DNA of 64,000 nucleotides from Aminipila butyrica (lineage in GTDB: Bacteria > Bacillota > Clostridia > Peptostreptococcales > Anaerovoracaceae). Under the pieces are notes generated by a model. The model searched no databases. It worked only from the letters and a program-made list of their open reading frames with translations, and was not told where the DNA came from. This document shows positions 41,272 through 50,930 of the stretch, in pieces; the stretch's first letter is position 1; every line of letters starts with the position of its first letter. Position numbers and translations under genes: made by a program. The stretch covers positions 2,790,001 through 2,854,000 of the forward strand of contig NZ_CP048649.1 in assembly GCF_010669305.1 (NCBI RefSeq), written 5' to 3'.

Positions 41272-41608
41272 TTCTCTTCCCTCCTTGCTTGTTAATTTTC
41301 TGTTCTGCTGCGTTGCTCTCAGTCGCTGCGGTACTGGCGTACGTTTATGGTACGCTCCGTTCCTCGCTCCTTCGGCGCCTTGCATAACAAAAAATCACCC
41401 TGCGCCCCTTGCGGCGGCGCTTCATAAAACTTCGCTTCTTCGCAACTTCTATATTGCAAAAAGTTACTCTGCCTCTGCCCTCATTTCAGACAGGACAGTT
41501 CGCATGATCGGTACTCGACATTTTTACAAATGCCGTGGCGCACTTGATATATCTTTAAAAATAAATACATACTATTAACGCTATATCATGGCCTATTTAA
41601 TCCGATTC
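41272..41608 (-). other. Long structured spacer between rpsL and rpsG
   Basis: 337 bases inside the str operon, where these genes are usually close. On the minus strand it has a GC-rich stretch with hairpins GCGTAC-N7-GTACGC (41337-41355) and GCGCC-N9-GGCGC (41402-41420). The latter is flanked by GAAGCGAAG and GGCGCCGAAGGAGCGAGG repeats of similar words. The composition differs from the flanking genes. It could be an autoregulatory target for S7 or an inserted repeat unit. No coding signal is seen. Confidence 0.55.
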
Positions 41609-42028
41609 TTACTTCTTTGCCTTTGGTCTCTTTGCACCGTACTTGGAACGAGCCTGTAATCTGTTGTTTACACCAGCAGTATCCAGCGTTCCTCGAACGA
41701 TGTGGTAACGTACACCCGGAAGGTCTTTGATTCTTCCGCCTCTGATCAGTACCACACTGTGCTCCTGAAGGTTATGGCCAATACCTGGAATGTAAGCAGT
41801 TACTTCGATACCGTTTGTCAGACGTACTCTGGCAACCTTTCTCAAGGCTGAGTTCGGCTTCTTTGGTGTCACGGTCTTCACGGAAGTGCAAACGCCTCTC
41901 TTCTGAGGGGCAGCGATGTCTGTAGGCACTCTCTTAATAGAGTTTAATCCCTTCAGCAACGCCGGTGAGTTGGACTTCTTAACTACGGATTTTCTACCTT
42001 CACGTACTAATTGGTTAATAGTAGGCAT
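41609..42028 (-). CDS. rpsL: 30S ribosomal protein S12
   Basis: 139 residues. It lies at the decoding site. Marks: PTINQLVREGRK, CTSVKTVTPKKPNSALRKVARVRL (with the Lys at the streptomycin-sensitive site, PKKPNS) and PGVRYHIVRG. No resistance change is seen at K42/K87-type positions (KKPNS and GRIKDLPGVRYH are wild type). AAAGGAG precedes the ATG. It is the first gene of the str operon. Confidence 0.98.
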   Translation of the reverse strand: MPTINQLVREGRKSVVKKSNSPALLKGLNSIKRVPTDIAAPQKRGVCTSVKTVTPKKPNSALRKVARVRLTNGIEVTAYIPGIGHNLQEHSVVLIRGGRIKDLPGVRYHIVRGTLDTAGVNNRLQARSKYGAKRPKAKK

Positions 42029-42053
42029 TATTTTCTCCTTTCTTAAACACTTT

Positions 42054-42095
42054 AAACTTGTGCACTTAAGTATTCTTCCCTAAATGCACAAGTTT
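42054..42095 (-). promoter_or_regulatory. Leader hairpin upstream of rpsL
   Basis: A perfect 11-bp inverted repeat (AAACTTGTGCA / TGCACAAGTTT) with a 20-nt loop lies 25 nt before the rpsL start, in the predicted leader. There is no T run, so it is not a terminator. It could be a regulatory or protective structure of the str operon mRNA. Confidence 0.6.
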
Positions 42096-42169
42096 ATTCG
42101 TAAATTCTATATTCTAAATCCCAATATTTCACAAATTTCTCGTAAAAATGAGTCTCAGAACCGAAAAAT

Positions 42170-42199
42170 ATTTTATCACATTTACAGATTTCATGTCAA
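42170..42199 (-). promoter_or_regulatory. Sigma-A promoter of the str operon
   Basis: On the minus strand TTGACA, an 18-bp spacer and TAAAAT stand directly after the rpoC stop. The -35 is perfect. It gives rpsL-rpsG-fusA-tuf its own promoter, with a leader of about 135 nt. Confidence 0.82.
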
Positions 42200-42204
42200 G
42201 TTAA

Positions 42205-45200
42205 TTATTCTGTATCCTCTAACTCCACAATCTCTGCTCCTGCAAAGTCAGTATCCACTACGGATTCCATATCTGCCAGATCTTCGAAGTCTTCTTCTTC
42301 ATCTTCATCGTTATCTCTAGCAAAAGATTCCATTAACTCGGTGTTCACGCCGTAATCCAGGTCAATGCCCTTATACCGCTTCATGCCCGTACCTGCCGGT
42401 ATGAGCTTACCGATGATAACATTTTCTTTCAGGCCCAGCAAGCCATCCTTCTTACCCTTGATCGCTGCATCTGTGAGAACTCTGGTGGTCTCCTGGAAAG
42501 ATGCCGCTGACAGGAAGGAATTGGTAGCCAGGGAAGCCTTGGTGATACCCAGCAGCACGCGCTTGCCGTAAGCCGGCTCACCGCCATTTGCAACAGCCGC
42601 CGCATTTGCTTCGTCAATCTCAAATAAGCTGTACAGTCCGCCCGGAAGCAGTGAAGTATCTCCCGCTTCTTCAATCTTGCACTTAGACAACATCTGACTG
42701 ACGATAACTTCTACATGCTTATCATTGATGTCTACACCCTGCTGCTTATATACCCGCTGTACTTCCTTCAGCAAGTACTGGTATACCCCTTCGACACCGT
42801 TTAACCGCAGAATGTCGTGTGGGTTCAACGGGCCCTTTGTGATGGAACCACCGGCCAGAATGTAATCACCTTCTCGCACATTGATTCTAGCACCGTACGG
42901 AACCACATAGGCCAATTCTTCTTCGCCGCGAATCTTGACTTCTGTCTTGTTATCTTTTCTGGTCTCAATGGAGATGACCGTACCGTCAGCCTCGCAGATT
43001 TCAGCCAGACCTTTCGGCTTTCTAGCTTCGAAAAGCTCCTCAACTCTCGGCAGACCCTGGGTAATATCGCTTCCCGCTACACCACCCGTATGGAAGGTTC
43101 TCATGGTCAGCTGTGTACCCGGTTCACCGATGGACTGAGCTGCTGTAATACCTACGGCTTCGCCGATGTTCACGGTTTCGCCAGTAGCCAGGTTTCTGCC
43201 GTAACACTTAGCGCAAATGCCAGAGGTGCTGTGGCAAGTCATAACGGAGCGGATAGCCACTGCCTCGATGCCGCAGTTCTCAATATGTTCTGCCGCCGCT
43301 TCGGAAATTTCTTCATTCTGCTCTACAATCAACGCTCCTGTATTTGGATCGTAAATGTCTGTCAGAGAAATTCTGCCGACGATACGCAGCTTCAGCGCTT
43401 CGATGACTTCTTTGCCGTCGGTGAAGGCCCGAACTTCGATACCTTCATCTGTACCGCAGTCTACTTCCCGAACGATTACGTTATGGGATACGTCTACCAA
43501 ACGCCTGGTCAAGTATCCGGAGTCCGCAGTTCGCAGGGCAGTATCCGCCAGACCCTTTCGGGCACCGTTAGTAGAAATGAAGTATTCCAATACAGACAGT
43601 CCCTCACGGAAGTTAGCCTTGATAGGAATTTCAATCGTCTTACCGGAAGCGTTAGCCATCAGGCCTCGCATACCACCTACCTGCTTAATCTGGTTCTTAC
43701 TTCCTCGAGCTCCGGAATGAGCCATGATAAACAAGTTATTCAAGGTTCCCAGAGAGTTCATCAGTGCATCGGCGATATCATCGGTAGCTTTATTCCAAAT
43801 GCTGATAACTTTTTCATACCGCTCCTGGTTGGATACCAATCCGGCTCGATAAGCTTTTTCGTATTTGTCTACCTGCTCTCCTGCCTTAGCTAGGATTGCC
43901 GGCTTTTCATCTGGAATCTCCATGTCGGAAATGCTGATGGTTACAGCTCCCTTAGTAGAATAGTGGAAGCCCATGTCCTTGATGGCATCTAGCATAATCG
44001 CTGTTCCCGTGTTGCCGTGTACCCGGTAGCACTTGTCGATGATTTGACCCAGCTTTTTCTTGTCACACAAGAAATCTACTTCTAAGGAGTGTCTGTCACT
44101 CTTTCTGTCCACATAACCTAAATCCTGTGGAATATTAGCGTTGAAAATAAACCGGCCTACAGTAGATTCTACCAGCTTGCCTCTGCTATCTTCTTCGTCG
44201 CAGTATCTTCTCACCTTAACTCTGGCATGAAGTCCCACTACGCCGTTCTGATACGCCATCATCATTTCATCAAAGTCTGTAAATACTTTACCGTCACCCT
44301 TTTCAGCTTCCGTGCTCCGGTCGTCTATTCCTGGATGTGTCAGGTAATAGCTTCCCAAAATCATATCCTGAGTAGGTGTTGTAATCGGAGAGCCGTCCTT
44401 CGGCGCCAAAATATTGTTGACAGACAGCATGAGGAATCTGGCTTCTGCCTGAGCCTCAACAGATAACGGCACATGTACAGCCATCTGGTCTCCGTCAAAG
44501 TCTGCGTTGAAGGCCGTACATACCAGCGGGTGAAGCTTGATGGCTTTACCTTCTACCAGCACCGGCTCAAAAGCCTGGATTCCCAGTCTATGCAGGGTCG
44601 GAGCACGGTTCAGCATAACCGGATGCTCCTTGATAACGCTTTCTAAAACGTCCCAAACCTCCGGCTTCACCTTTTCCACCATTCGCTTAGCGCTCTTAAT
44701 GTTATGAGCATGACCGTTCTGCACCAATTTCTTCATGATAAATGGCTTGAACAGCTCTAATGCCATCTTCTTTGGCAATCCGCACTGGTAGAACCGAAGT
44801 TCCGGTCCTACAACGATTACGGAACGTCCTGAGTAGTCTACACGCTTACCCAGCAAGTTCTGCCGGAATCGTCCCTGCTTTCCCTTCAGCATATCGGAAA
44901 GAGACTTCAGCGGTCTGGAACCAGGTCCCGTCACCGGACGGCCTCTTCTGCCGTTGTCGATAAGAGCGTCTACCGCTTCTTGAAGCATACGCTTTTCGTT
45001 TCGGACAATGATATCTGGTGCGCCCAACTCCAGAAGCCGCTTCAAACGGTTATTTCGGTTGATTACTCTTCTATATAAGTCGTTTAAGTCGGAGGTAGCA
45101 AAACGGCCACCATCCAACTGTACCATCGGTCTCAAATCCGGTGGAATAACTGGAATCACTTCCAGAATCATCCATTCCGGTTTGTTATTGGAGATTCTTA

Positions 45201-45861
45201 AGGCCTCAATAACTTCCAGTCGTCTGACAATTCGAATCTTTTTCTGTCCAGAAGCATCTTTCAGCTTTTTCCGCAAATCTTCCGCCAAATCCGGCAGGTC
45301 GATCTGCGCCAGCAAATCCCGAATAGCCTCTGCACCCATACCAGCCTTAAAGGCACTTCCATATCTTTCTTTGGCTTCTCTGTACTGCTGCTCCGTCAAA
45401 ATCTCCTTGTAGCCGAAACTGGTGTCTCCTGGGTCGGTCACAATGTAAGCCGCAAAGTACAGCACCTTTTCCAGATTTCTAGGGGAAATATCCAGCACCA
45501 GGCCAATCCGGCTAGGAATGCCCTTAAAATACCAGATATGGGAGACTGGAGCCGCTAGGGCGATATGGCCCATGCGCTCTCTTCTCACCTTTGCCTTGGT
45601 CACTTCTACACCACAGCGGTCGCAGACAATGCCCTTATAACGGATGCGCTTGTACTTACCGCAGTGGCATTCCCAATCCTTAGTAGGTCCAAAAATCCGT
45701 TCACAGAATAATCCCTCTTTTTCCGGCTTCAAGGTCCGGTAATTGATGGTTTCTGGCTTTTTCACCTCGCCGTGTGACCAGCTGAGGATTTTGTCTGTAG
45801 AAGCCAAATTAATCTGTAGGGCTTCAAAATTATTTAATTCGTAGGTGTTATTATCGCTCAA
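42205..45861 (-). CDS. rpoC: RNA polymerase subunit beta'
   Basis: 1218 residues. The catalytic NADFDGDQMAVH motif is present, with the zinc finger CHCGKYKRIRYKGIVCDRC and the second zinc site CHSTSGICAKCYG. The bridge helix/trigger loop region is intact (LTMRTFHTGGVAG). The last 35 residues are strongly acidic (DNDEDEEEDFEDLADM...). The start is TTG at 45861 (SDNNTYELNN), preceded by AAAGGGGGAGGG, 17 bp after rpoB. Confidence 0.97.
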   Translation of the reverse strand: MSDNNTYELNNFEALQINLASTDKILSWSHGEVKKPETINYRTLKPEKEGLFCERIFGPTKDWECHCGKYKRIRYKGIVCDRCGVEVTKAKVRRERMGHIALAAPVSHIWYFKGIPSRIGLVLDISPRNLEKVLYFAAYIVTDPGDTSFGYKEILTEQQYREAKERYGSAFKAGMGAEAIRDLLAQIDLPDLAEDLRKKLKDASGQKKIRIVRRLEVIEALRISNNKPEWMILEVIPVIPPDLRPMVQLDGGRFATSDLNDLYRRVINRNNRLKRLLELGAPDIIVRNEKRMLQEAVDALIDNGRRGRPVTGPGSRPLKSLSDMLKGKQGRFRQNLLGKRVDYSGRSVIVVGPELRFYQCGLPKKMALELFKPFIMKKLVQNGHAHNIKSAKRMVEKVKPEVWDVLESVIKEHPVMLNRAPTLHRLGIQAFEPVLVEGKAIKLHPLVCTAFNADFDGDQMAVHVPLSVEAQAEARFLMLSVNNILAPKDGSPITTPTQDMILGSYYLTHPGIDDRSTEAEKGDGKVFTDFDEMMMAYQNGVVGLHARVKVRRYCDEEDSRGKLVESTVGRFIFNANIPQDLGYVDRKSDRHSLEVDFLCDKKKLGQIIDKCYRVHGNTGTAIMLDAIKDMGFHYSTKGAVTISISDMEIPDEKPAILAKAGEQVDKYEKAYRAGLVSNQERYEKVISIWNKATDDIADALMNSLGTLNNLFIMAHSGARGSKNQIKQVGGMRGLMANASGKTIEIPIKANFREGLSVLEYFISTNGARKGLADTALRTADSGYLTRRLVDVSHNVIVREVDCGTDEGIEVRAFTDGKEVIEALKLRIVGRISLTDIYDPNTGALIVEQNEEISEAAAEHIENCGIEAVAIRSVMTCHSTSGICAKCYGRNLATGETVNIGEAVGITAAQSIGEPGTQLTMRTFHTGGVAGSDITQGLPRVEELFEARKPKGLAEICEADGTVISIETRKDNKTEVKIRGEEELAYVVPYGARINVREGDYILAGGSITKGPLNPHDILRLNGVEGVYQYLLKEVQRVYKQQGVDINDKHVEVIVSQMLSKCKIEEAGDTSLLPGGLYSLFEIDEANAAAVANGGEPAYGKRVLLGITKASLATNSFLSAASFQETTRVLTDAAIKGKKDGLLGLKENVIIGKLIPAGTGMKRYKGIDLDYGVNTELMESFARDNDEDEEEDFEDLADMESVVDTDFAGAEIVELEDTE

Positions 45862-45878
45862 GGAGTCCCTCCCCCTTT

Positions 45879-48800
45879 CTATAACTCATCATCAAGATCG
45901 TGGCTCTCTTCACTGTTTTCAAGATCCGTTATGTCGAAATCGTCATCCTCTTCCTCATCATCTTCTGCCTCTTCGCCGTCGTCCAAGAAATCTTCTTCAA
46001 AAGATTCCGTCTCTTCTCCGTCGTCTAAGTCGATGATATTCTCTAAGCTGGATATTCCCTCCAGCTCGGTGGATTCTCTAATCTCAATTTCTTCATCCGT
46101 TTCTGTGAGGACCTTCACGTCCAGACCTAAACTCTGCATTTCCTTAATCAGAACCTTAAAGGATTCTGGAATGCCCGGCTCAGGAATGTTTTCGCCCTTT
46201 ACAATGGCTTCGTAAGTCTTTACACGACCTACCACGTCATCGGACTTCACTGTCAAGATTTCTTGCAGCACATGAGCAGCACCATAGGCCTCTAGAGCCC
46301 ATACTTCCATCTCTCCGAAACGCTGTCCGCCGAACTGAGCTTTACCGCCCAGAGGCTGCTGTGTTACCAGGGAGTAAGGACCGGTACTTCTGGCGTGAAT
46401 CTTGTCATCAACCAGATGGTGCAGTTTCAGCATATACATATAGCCTACTGTTACCGGATTGTCGAATGGCATACCAGAGCGGCCATCTCGCAGAGTCAGC
46501 TTTCCGGTTTCCGGATATCCGCATTCCTTCAGCAGGTTGATGATATCCCACTCGTTCGCTCCGTCAAATACTGGTGTGGCAATATACCAATCTTTGAAAT
46601 TAGCAGCCAGCCCCAAGTGGACCTCCAATACCTGCCCAACGTTCATTCGAGAAGGTACGCCCAGCGGGTTCAACATAACCTGCAAAGGCTCGCCGTTTTC
46701 CATAAACGGCATATCCTCTTCCGGCAGAATCCGGGAGATAACACCCTTGTTACCGTGACGGCCGGCCATCTTGTCGCCTACGCTAATCTTTCTCTTCGTA
46801 ATAATGTAGCAGCGCACTAGTTTATTCACTCCTGGAGGTAGCTCATCGCCGTTCTCCCGGGAGAAAATTTTAACGTCAACTACGATACCCGTCTCGCCGT
46901 GAGGCACCTTCAGGGACGTGTCTCGCACCTCTCTGGCCTTTTCACCGAAGATCGCCCGCAGCAACCGCTCTTCTGCCGTCAGTTCTGTTTCACCCTTTGG
47001 TGTCACCTTTCCCACCAGGATATCTCCCGGCTGAACCTCGGCACCGATACGGATAATGCCTTCTTCATCCAAATCTCGCAGTGCTTCCTCGCTGACATTC
47101 GGAATATCTCTCGTAATTTCCTCAGGCCCCAGCTTTGTATCTCTGGCTTCTGACTCATATTCCTCAATGTGGAGGGTAGTCAGCTTATCTTCCATAACCA
47201 AGCGCTCGTTAAGAATGATTGCATCCTCGTAATTGTAGCCTTCCCAAGTCATGAAGCCGATGAGCAGGTTCCTGCCCAAAGCAATCTCACCCAGGTCAGT
47301 GGACGGACCATCTGCGATGATCTCACCCTTTTCAATGTGCTCTCCATGGTTGACAATCGGTCGCTGATTGATACAAGTGCTCTGGTTGGCTCGCTTAAAC
47401 TTCAGCATGGTGTAATGGTCCGTACCCGTTCCATCGTCCCGCTTAATGCGAATCTTCGTCGCATCTACGTATTCCACTGTACCAGCATTCTTGGCCAGAA
47501 TGACTACACCGGAATCCCGAGCAGCCTTATATTCCATACCAGTACCTACATACGGTGCATCCGGAATCAAAAGAGGTACCGCCTGCCGCTGCATGTTGGA
47601 TCCCATCAGGGCTCGGTTGGCGTCATCGTTTTCCAAGAATGGAATCATCGCTGTCGCTACGGATACAACCTGTTTCGGGGATACGTCCATGTAGTCGATC
47701 AGTTCTCTTGGAACCAAATCGATATCGCCGCCTACCCCTCTGGAGGCAACTTTATTGTTTACAAAATGGCTTTCAGAATCCAGCGGCTCATTTGCCTGAG
47801 CAATAATCAGCATTTCTTCTTCGTCAGCCGTCAAATATTCGATGTAATCCTTTACCACGCCGGTGGCTTTGTCTACCGGTCGGTAAGGCGCTTCTATAAA
47901 GCCGTATTCGTTGATCTTTCCATAGGTAGTCAGGGAACCAATCAAGCCGATGTTCGGACCTTCCGGTGTTTCAATTGGACACATTCTACCATAATGAGAA
48001 TGGTGTACGTCTCGAACTTCGAAGCCAGCTCGCTCTCTGGACAATCCACCAGGTCCCAGGGCAGACAGTCTTCTCTTGTGAGTCAACTCCGCCAACGGAT
48101 TAGTCTGGTCCATGAACTGAGACAGCTGGGAGCTTCCGAAGAACTCCTTGATAGCGGCAGTTACCGGACGGATGTTCATCAGCGCCTGTGGTGTCGTCAC
48201 CTCAATGTCCTGAATGGTCATACGTTCCTTTACCACTCGCTCCATACGAGCCAAGCCGATACGGAACTGGTTTTGCAGCAGTTCTCCAACCGTTCTCAGT
48301 CTTCGATTGCCTAAATGGTCGATATCGTCCACCGCACCGATGCCAAAGTTCAAGTTGAGAATATAGCTGACAGAGGCGATAATATCATCTATAATAATGT
48401 GCTTTGGTGATAAATCATGTTTTCTCAAAACCAAAGCTTCCTTTATTTCCTCGTCCGTAGAGCATTCTGAAAGAATCTCCATCAGAACAGGGTAATAAAC
48501 CTTTTCTTCAACCTTAATTCCAGACAAGTCAAAGTCTACGTAGGCTTTCAGCTCTACGAAACGGTTACCAATGATCTTGGTTACGTGATCCTCATCGTTC
48601 TTTCCGTAGGCGAAAATCTCCTTTACGCCGGCGTTTTCAATCTGGAATCCCAATTCTCTAGAAATCTTCTGACCTTTTTCTGCCAGAATCTCACCAGTAT
48701 TTGGGTCAAACACGTCTTCAGCTGCTACTGCGCCAATAATCCGATTGGACAGCCCCAGCTTCTTATTGTACTTATACCGACCTACCTTTGCCAAGTCATA

Positions 48801-49589
48801 CCGCTTCGGGTCAAAGAAGAGCGCATCTAAGAAAGACTTAGCGCTTTCTACTGTTGGCGGCTCGCCAGGTCGAAGTTTTTTATAAATTTCCTTGAGACCA
48901 TCTTCGTAATTATCCGTCGGGTCCTTGTCCAAGGATTTGCGCAGTCTCGGGTCCTCACCAAAAATAGCTACAATCTCCTCGTCGGAGCCAAAGCCCAAAG
49001 CTCGCAGCAACGTAGTCACCGGTTGTTTTCTGGTTCGGTCCACTCGAACAGAGATAATTTCATTGGAATCCGTCTCGTATTCCAGCCAAGCTCCACGGTT
49101 CGGAATGATAGTGGTGGAATAGAGCTTATTGTTGGACTTATCCACAGTCACATCATAATACGGTCCAGGAGAACGTACTAACTGCGTTACCACGACTCTC
49201 TCCGCACCGTTATATATAAAGGTACCTTTTTCTGTCATCAGTGGGAAGTCACCCATGAACACTTCCTGTTCCTTCACTTCCCCAGTCTCTTTATTAATCA
49301 GTCGAACTTTTACTTTTAATGGAGCTGCATATGTTACGTCACGTTCCTTGCACTCTTCCTGCCCATACTTCGGTGGATCGCTTAAGGAATAATCGATAAA
49401 TTCCAAGACTAAATTTCCTGCATAATCCTTGATGGGGGAAATGTCTTCAAAAACTTCGTATAGACCTTCTCTGATGAACCAGTCATAAGATTCGGTCTGA
49501 ATTTCGATAAGATTAGGCATTTCAGCTACCTCATGGATCTTTGAGAAGCTCATGCGCTGTTTTCTACCTACTGTAACGGGTGTTAGCAT
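45879..49589 (-). CDS. rpoB: RNA polymerase subunit beta
   Basis: 1236 residues. The rifampicin pocket is wild type in appearance (SSQLSQFMDQTNPLAELTHKRRLSALGPGGL). Further marks are GYNYEDAI and GDKMAGRHGNKGV (the Lys and His of the catalytic core) and GGKAQFGGQRFGEMEVWALEAYGA. After the normal end the protein has an acidic tail of about 60 residues (EDFLDDGEEAEDDEEEDDDF...). I place the start at 49589, 8 nt after AAGGAG; GTG and ATG codons nearer the site are too close. It has its own promoter and lies 17 bp before rpoC. Confidence 0.97.
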   Translation of the reverse strand: MLTPVTVGRKQRMSFSKIHEVAEMPNLIEIQTESYDWFIREGLYEVFEDISPIKDYAGNLVLEFIDYSLSDPPKYGQEECKERDVTYAAPLKVKVRLINKETGEVKEQEVFMGDFPLMTEKGTFIYNGAERVVVTQLVRSPGPYYDVTVDKSNNKLYSTTIIPNRGAWLEYETDSNEIISVRVDRTRKQPVTTLLRALGFGSDEEIVAIFGEDPRLRKSLDKDPTDNYEDGLKEIYKKLRPGEPPTVESAKSFLDALFFDPKRYDLAKVGRYKYNKKLGLSNRIIGAVAAEDVFDPNTGEILAEKGQKISRELGFQIENAGVKEIFAYGKNDEDHVTKIIGNRFVELKAYVDFDLSGIKVEEKVYYPVLMEILSECSTDEEIKEALVLRKHDLSPKHIIIDDIIASVSYILNLNFGIGAVDDIDHLGNRRLRTVGELLQNQFRIGLARMERVVKERMTIQDIEVTTPQALMNIRPVTAAIKEFFGSSQLSQFMDQTNPLAELTHKRRLSALGPGGLSRERAGFEVRDVHHSHYGRMCPIETPEGPNIGLIGSLTTYGKINEYGFIEAPYRPVDKATGVVKDYIEYLTADEEEMLIIAQANEPLDSESHFVNNKVASRGVGGDIDLVPRELIDYMDVSPKQVVSVATAMIPFLENDDANRALMGSNMQRQAVPLLIPDAPYVGTGMEYKAARDSGVVILAKNAGTVEYVDATKIRIKRDDGTGTDHYTMLKFKRANQSTCINQRPIVNHGEHIEKGEIIADGPSTDLGEIALGRNLLIGFMTWEGYNYEDAIILNERLVMEDKLTTLHIEEYESEARDTKLGPEEITRDIPNVSEEALRDLDEEGIIRIGAEVQPGDILVGKVTPKGETELTAEERLLRAIFGEKAREVRDTSLKVPHGETGIVVDVKIFSRENGDELPPGVNKLVRCYIITKRKISVGDKMAGRHGNKGVISRILPEEDMPFMENGEPLQVMLNPLGVPSRMNVGQVLEVHLGLAANFKDWYIATPVFDGANEWDIINLLKECGYPETGKLTLRDGRSGMPFDNPVTVGYMYMLKLHHLVDDKIHARSTGPYSLVTQQPLGGKAQFGGQRFGEMEVWALEAYGAAHVLQEILTVKSDDVVGRVKTYEAIVKGENIPEPGIPESFKVLIKEMQSLGLDVKVLTETDEEIEIRESTELEGISSLENIIDLDDGEETESFEEDFLDDGEEAEDDEEEDDDFDITDLENSEESHDLDDEL

Positions 49590-49736
49590 ATTCATCACTC
49601 CTTATATCATGGCCTCTCCGGAGAGAAACCACTCAAACTCAGATTCGTTAACTCCATGAACGCTTCTTATTTAAACATTCTTACCTACAGCACGTTCAGG
49701 ATTCCCTATACAAATAACATTGTATGGCAGTCTACT

Positions 49737-49765
49737 ATACTATCACAATCTGAAAATACAGTCAA
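49737..49765 (-). promoter_or_regulatory. Sigma-A promoter of rpoBC
   Basis: On the minus strand TTGACT, a 17-bp spacer and TAGTAT. It is near consensus and lies about 150 bp upstream of rpoB, so rpoBC can be transcribed apart from the ribosomal protein genes. Confidence 0.85.
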
Positions 49766-49895
49766 GCTATTTTTTCTAGTTTCTTCAATTTTATTATGAA
49801 CTTTCCAAACATATTTTATACGATTTTGGGCAGACTCTATAAAATTCTTTGCTGAATTTGTCTTTTTAGTAATATCACTGCCCTGTCCATATAGC

Positions 49896-49932
49896 AAATG
49901 GAGACGGTACATTTCTGTAGCCGTCTCCATTT
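49896..49932 (-). terminator. Hairpin after rplL, probably a leaky terminator
   Basis: A 12-bp perfect stem (AAATGGAGACGG / CCGTCTCCATTT) with a 13-nt loop lies 23 nt after the rplL stop. On the minus strand only TTT then GC follow, so termination should be partial, as known for the rplL-rpoB gap of other bacteria. Confidence 0.6.
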
Positions 49933-49955
49933 TAGTCGCTTTTGTTTGGTAAATC

Positions 49956-50321
49956 TTATTTGATTTCTACAGCAGCGCCTACTTCTTCTAACTGCTTCTT
50001 CAGAGCTTCGGCTTCTGCCTTTTCGATGCCTTCCTTTAAGTTGGAAGGAGCTCCGTCTACTAATTCCTTTGCTTCCTTCAGACCCAGGCCAGTCAGTTCT
50101 CTAACAACCTTGATAACCTTGATCTTTTCTGCGCCAGCGCTAGTCAGTACAACAGTGAACTCAGTCTGCTCTTCAGCAGCCTCAGCAGCTCCGCCTGCAC
50201 CTGCAACTGCTACTGGAGCTGCTGCGGATACGCCGAATTCTTCTTCACATGCTTTAACTAACTCATTTAATTCTAAAACTGTCATCGCTTTGATAGCTTC
50301 GATAATCTGTTCCTTGTTCAT
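49956..50321 (-). CDS. rplL: 50S ribosomal protein L7/L12
   Basis: 121 residues. N-terminal dimer helix (MNKEQIIEAIKAMTVLELNELVK), an Ala/Gly-rich hinge, then the globular domain (VLTSAGAEKIKVIKVVRELTGLGLKEAKELV) that contacts translation factors. I choose the ATG at 50321, 7 nt after AAGGAG; an ATG two codons upstream is too close to that site. It follows rplJ by about 105 bp, with two small hairpins (CCGCCT/AGGCGG and CTGCT/AGCAG) in the gap. Confidence 0.97.
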   Translation of the reverse strand: MNKEQIIEAIKAMTVLELNELVKACEEEFGVSAAAPVAVAGAGGAAEAAEEQTEFTVVLTSAGAEKIKVIKVVRELTGLGLKEAKELVDGAPSNLKEGIEKAEAEALKKQLEEVGAAVEIK

Positions 50322-50426
50322 ATTCATTCTCCTTTTATTTCTATTTCTCCGCCTTCAGGCGGTCTCTTTTAATTTTTCAAGCCCTTTTCCGCTGCTCAAG
50401 CAGTGAAAAAGAAACGTCTACGTGTT

Positions 50427-50930
50427 TTACGCCTCAGCTTCTGCCTTGGCATCTGCAATCGCCTGGAAAGTACGAACTGCCTTGGATACAGGGGACTGGA
50501 TGCTTCCCATGAACTTGGCAATCAGTTCTTCTCTTGCCGGCAGGGAAGCGATAGCTTCGATGCCCTGAGCATCAAAGAACTTTCCTTCTACTACGCCAGC
50601 CTTAAAGGCCATCTTCTTGTATTCTTTAATCACGCCATTGATAACTCTGGCTGGAGCAACTGCATCCTCGTAGCTGATGGCTACGGCACTAGGTCCCTCC
50701 AATACTTCAGCAAGACCTTCATACTGAGTGCCCTGGATAGCCCGCTTTACAAGAGTATTCTTGTAAATAGTGTAATCCACGTTGGCAGCACGAAGCTTCT
50801 TTCTCATAGCATCCGCCTGAGCAACAGTAGTTCCGATGTAATCGATAACTACGGCTGACTGAGCTCGTTCCAGCTTATCCTTTATCTCGTCAATGATCAG
50901 TTGTTTTTCTTTCTGTGCTTCTATTGACAT
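50427..50930 (-). CDS. rplJ: 50S ribosomal protein L10
   Basis: 167 residues. It forms the stalk base that holds the L7/L12 dimers. Marks: KLERAQSAVVIDYIGTTVAQADAMRKKLR, YTIYKNTLVKRAI and a C-terminal helix for L12. The start at 50930 follows AAAGGAGTCGTAT. The open frame reaches further upstream but lies in the L10 leader. Its synthesis is probably feedback-controlled by the L10-L12 complex through the leader. Confidence 0.97.
   Translation of the reverse strand: MSIEAQKEKQLIIDEIKDKLERAQSAVVIDYIGTTVAQADAMRKKLRAANVDYTIYKNTLVKRAIQGTQYEGLAEVLEGPSAVAISYEDAVAPARVINGVIKEYKKMAFKAGVVEGKFFDAQGIEAIASLPAREELIAKFMGSIQSPVSKAVRTFQAIADAKAEAEA

Larger units (their letters stand above)
49590..49955. other. 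Intercistronic region rplL-rpoB
   Basis: 366 bases without a gene. It contains a hairpin after rplL (49896-49932), the rpoB promoter (49737-49765) and an rpoB leader of about 140 nt that includes the palindrome CTCTCCGGAGAG (49614-49625) near the ribosome site. A 74-codon frame at 49706-49930 overlaps the hairpin and promoter and is not credible. Confidence 0.7.

Noticed and set aside
41272..41385. N-terminal extension of S7 of 38 residues
   Set aside because: S7 similarity begins exactly at the GTG codon at 41271 with a strong ribosome site before it; the upstream frame is spacer sequence.
42817..43893. Plus-strand frame of about 358 codons opposite rpoC
   Set aside because: Shadow frame of rpoC without any start signal or family resemblance.
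47169..48314. Long plus-strand frame of about 380 codons opposite rpoB
   Set aside because: Shadow frame caused by codon bias of rpoB; no start signal, no recognisable domain.
49706..49930. Possible 74-residue gene between rplL and rpoB
   Set aside because: It overlaps the post-rplL hairpin and the rpoB promoter, has no ribosome site and no conserved-looking sequence.
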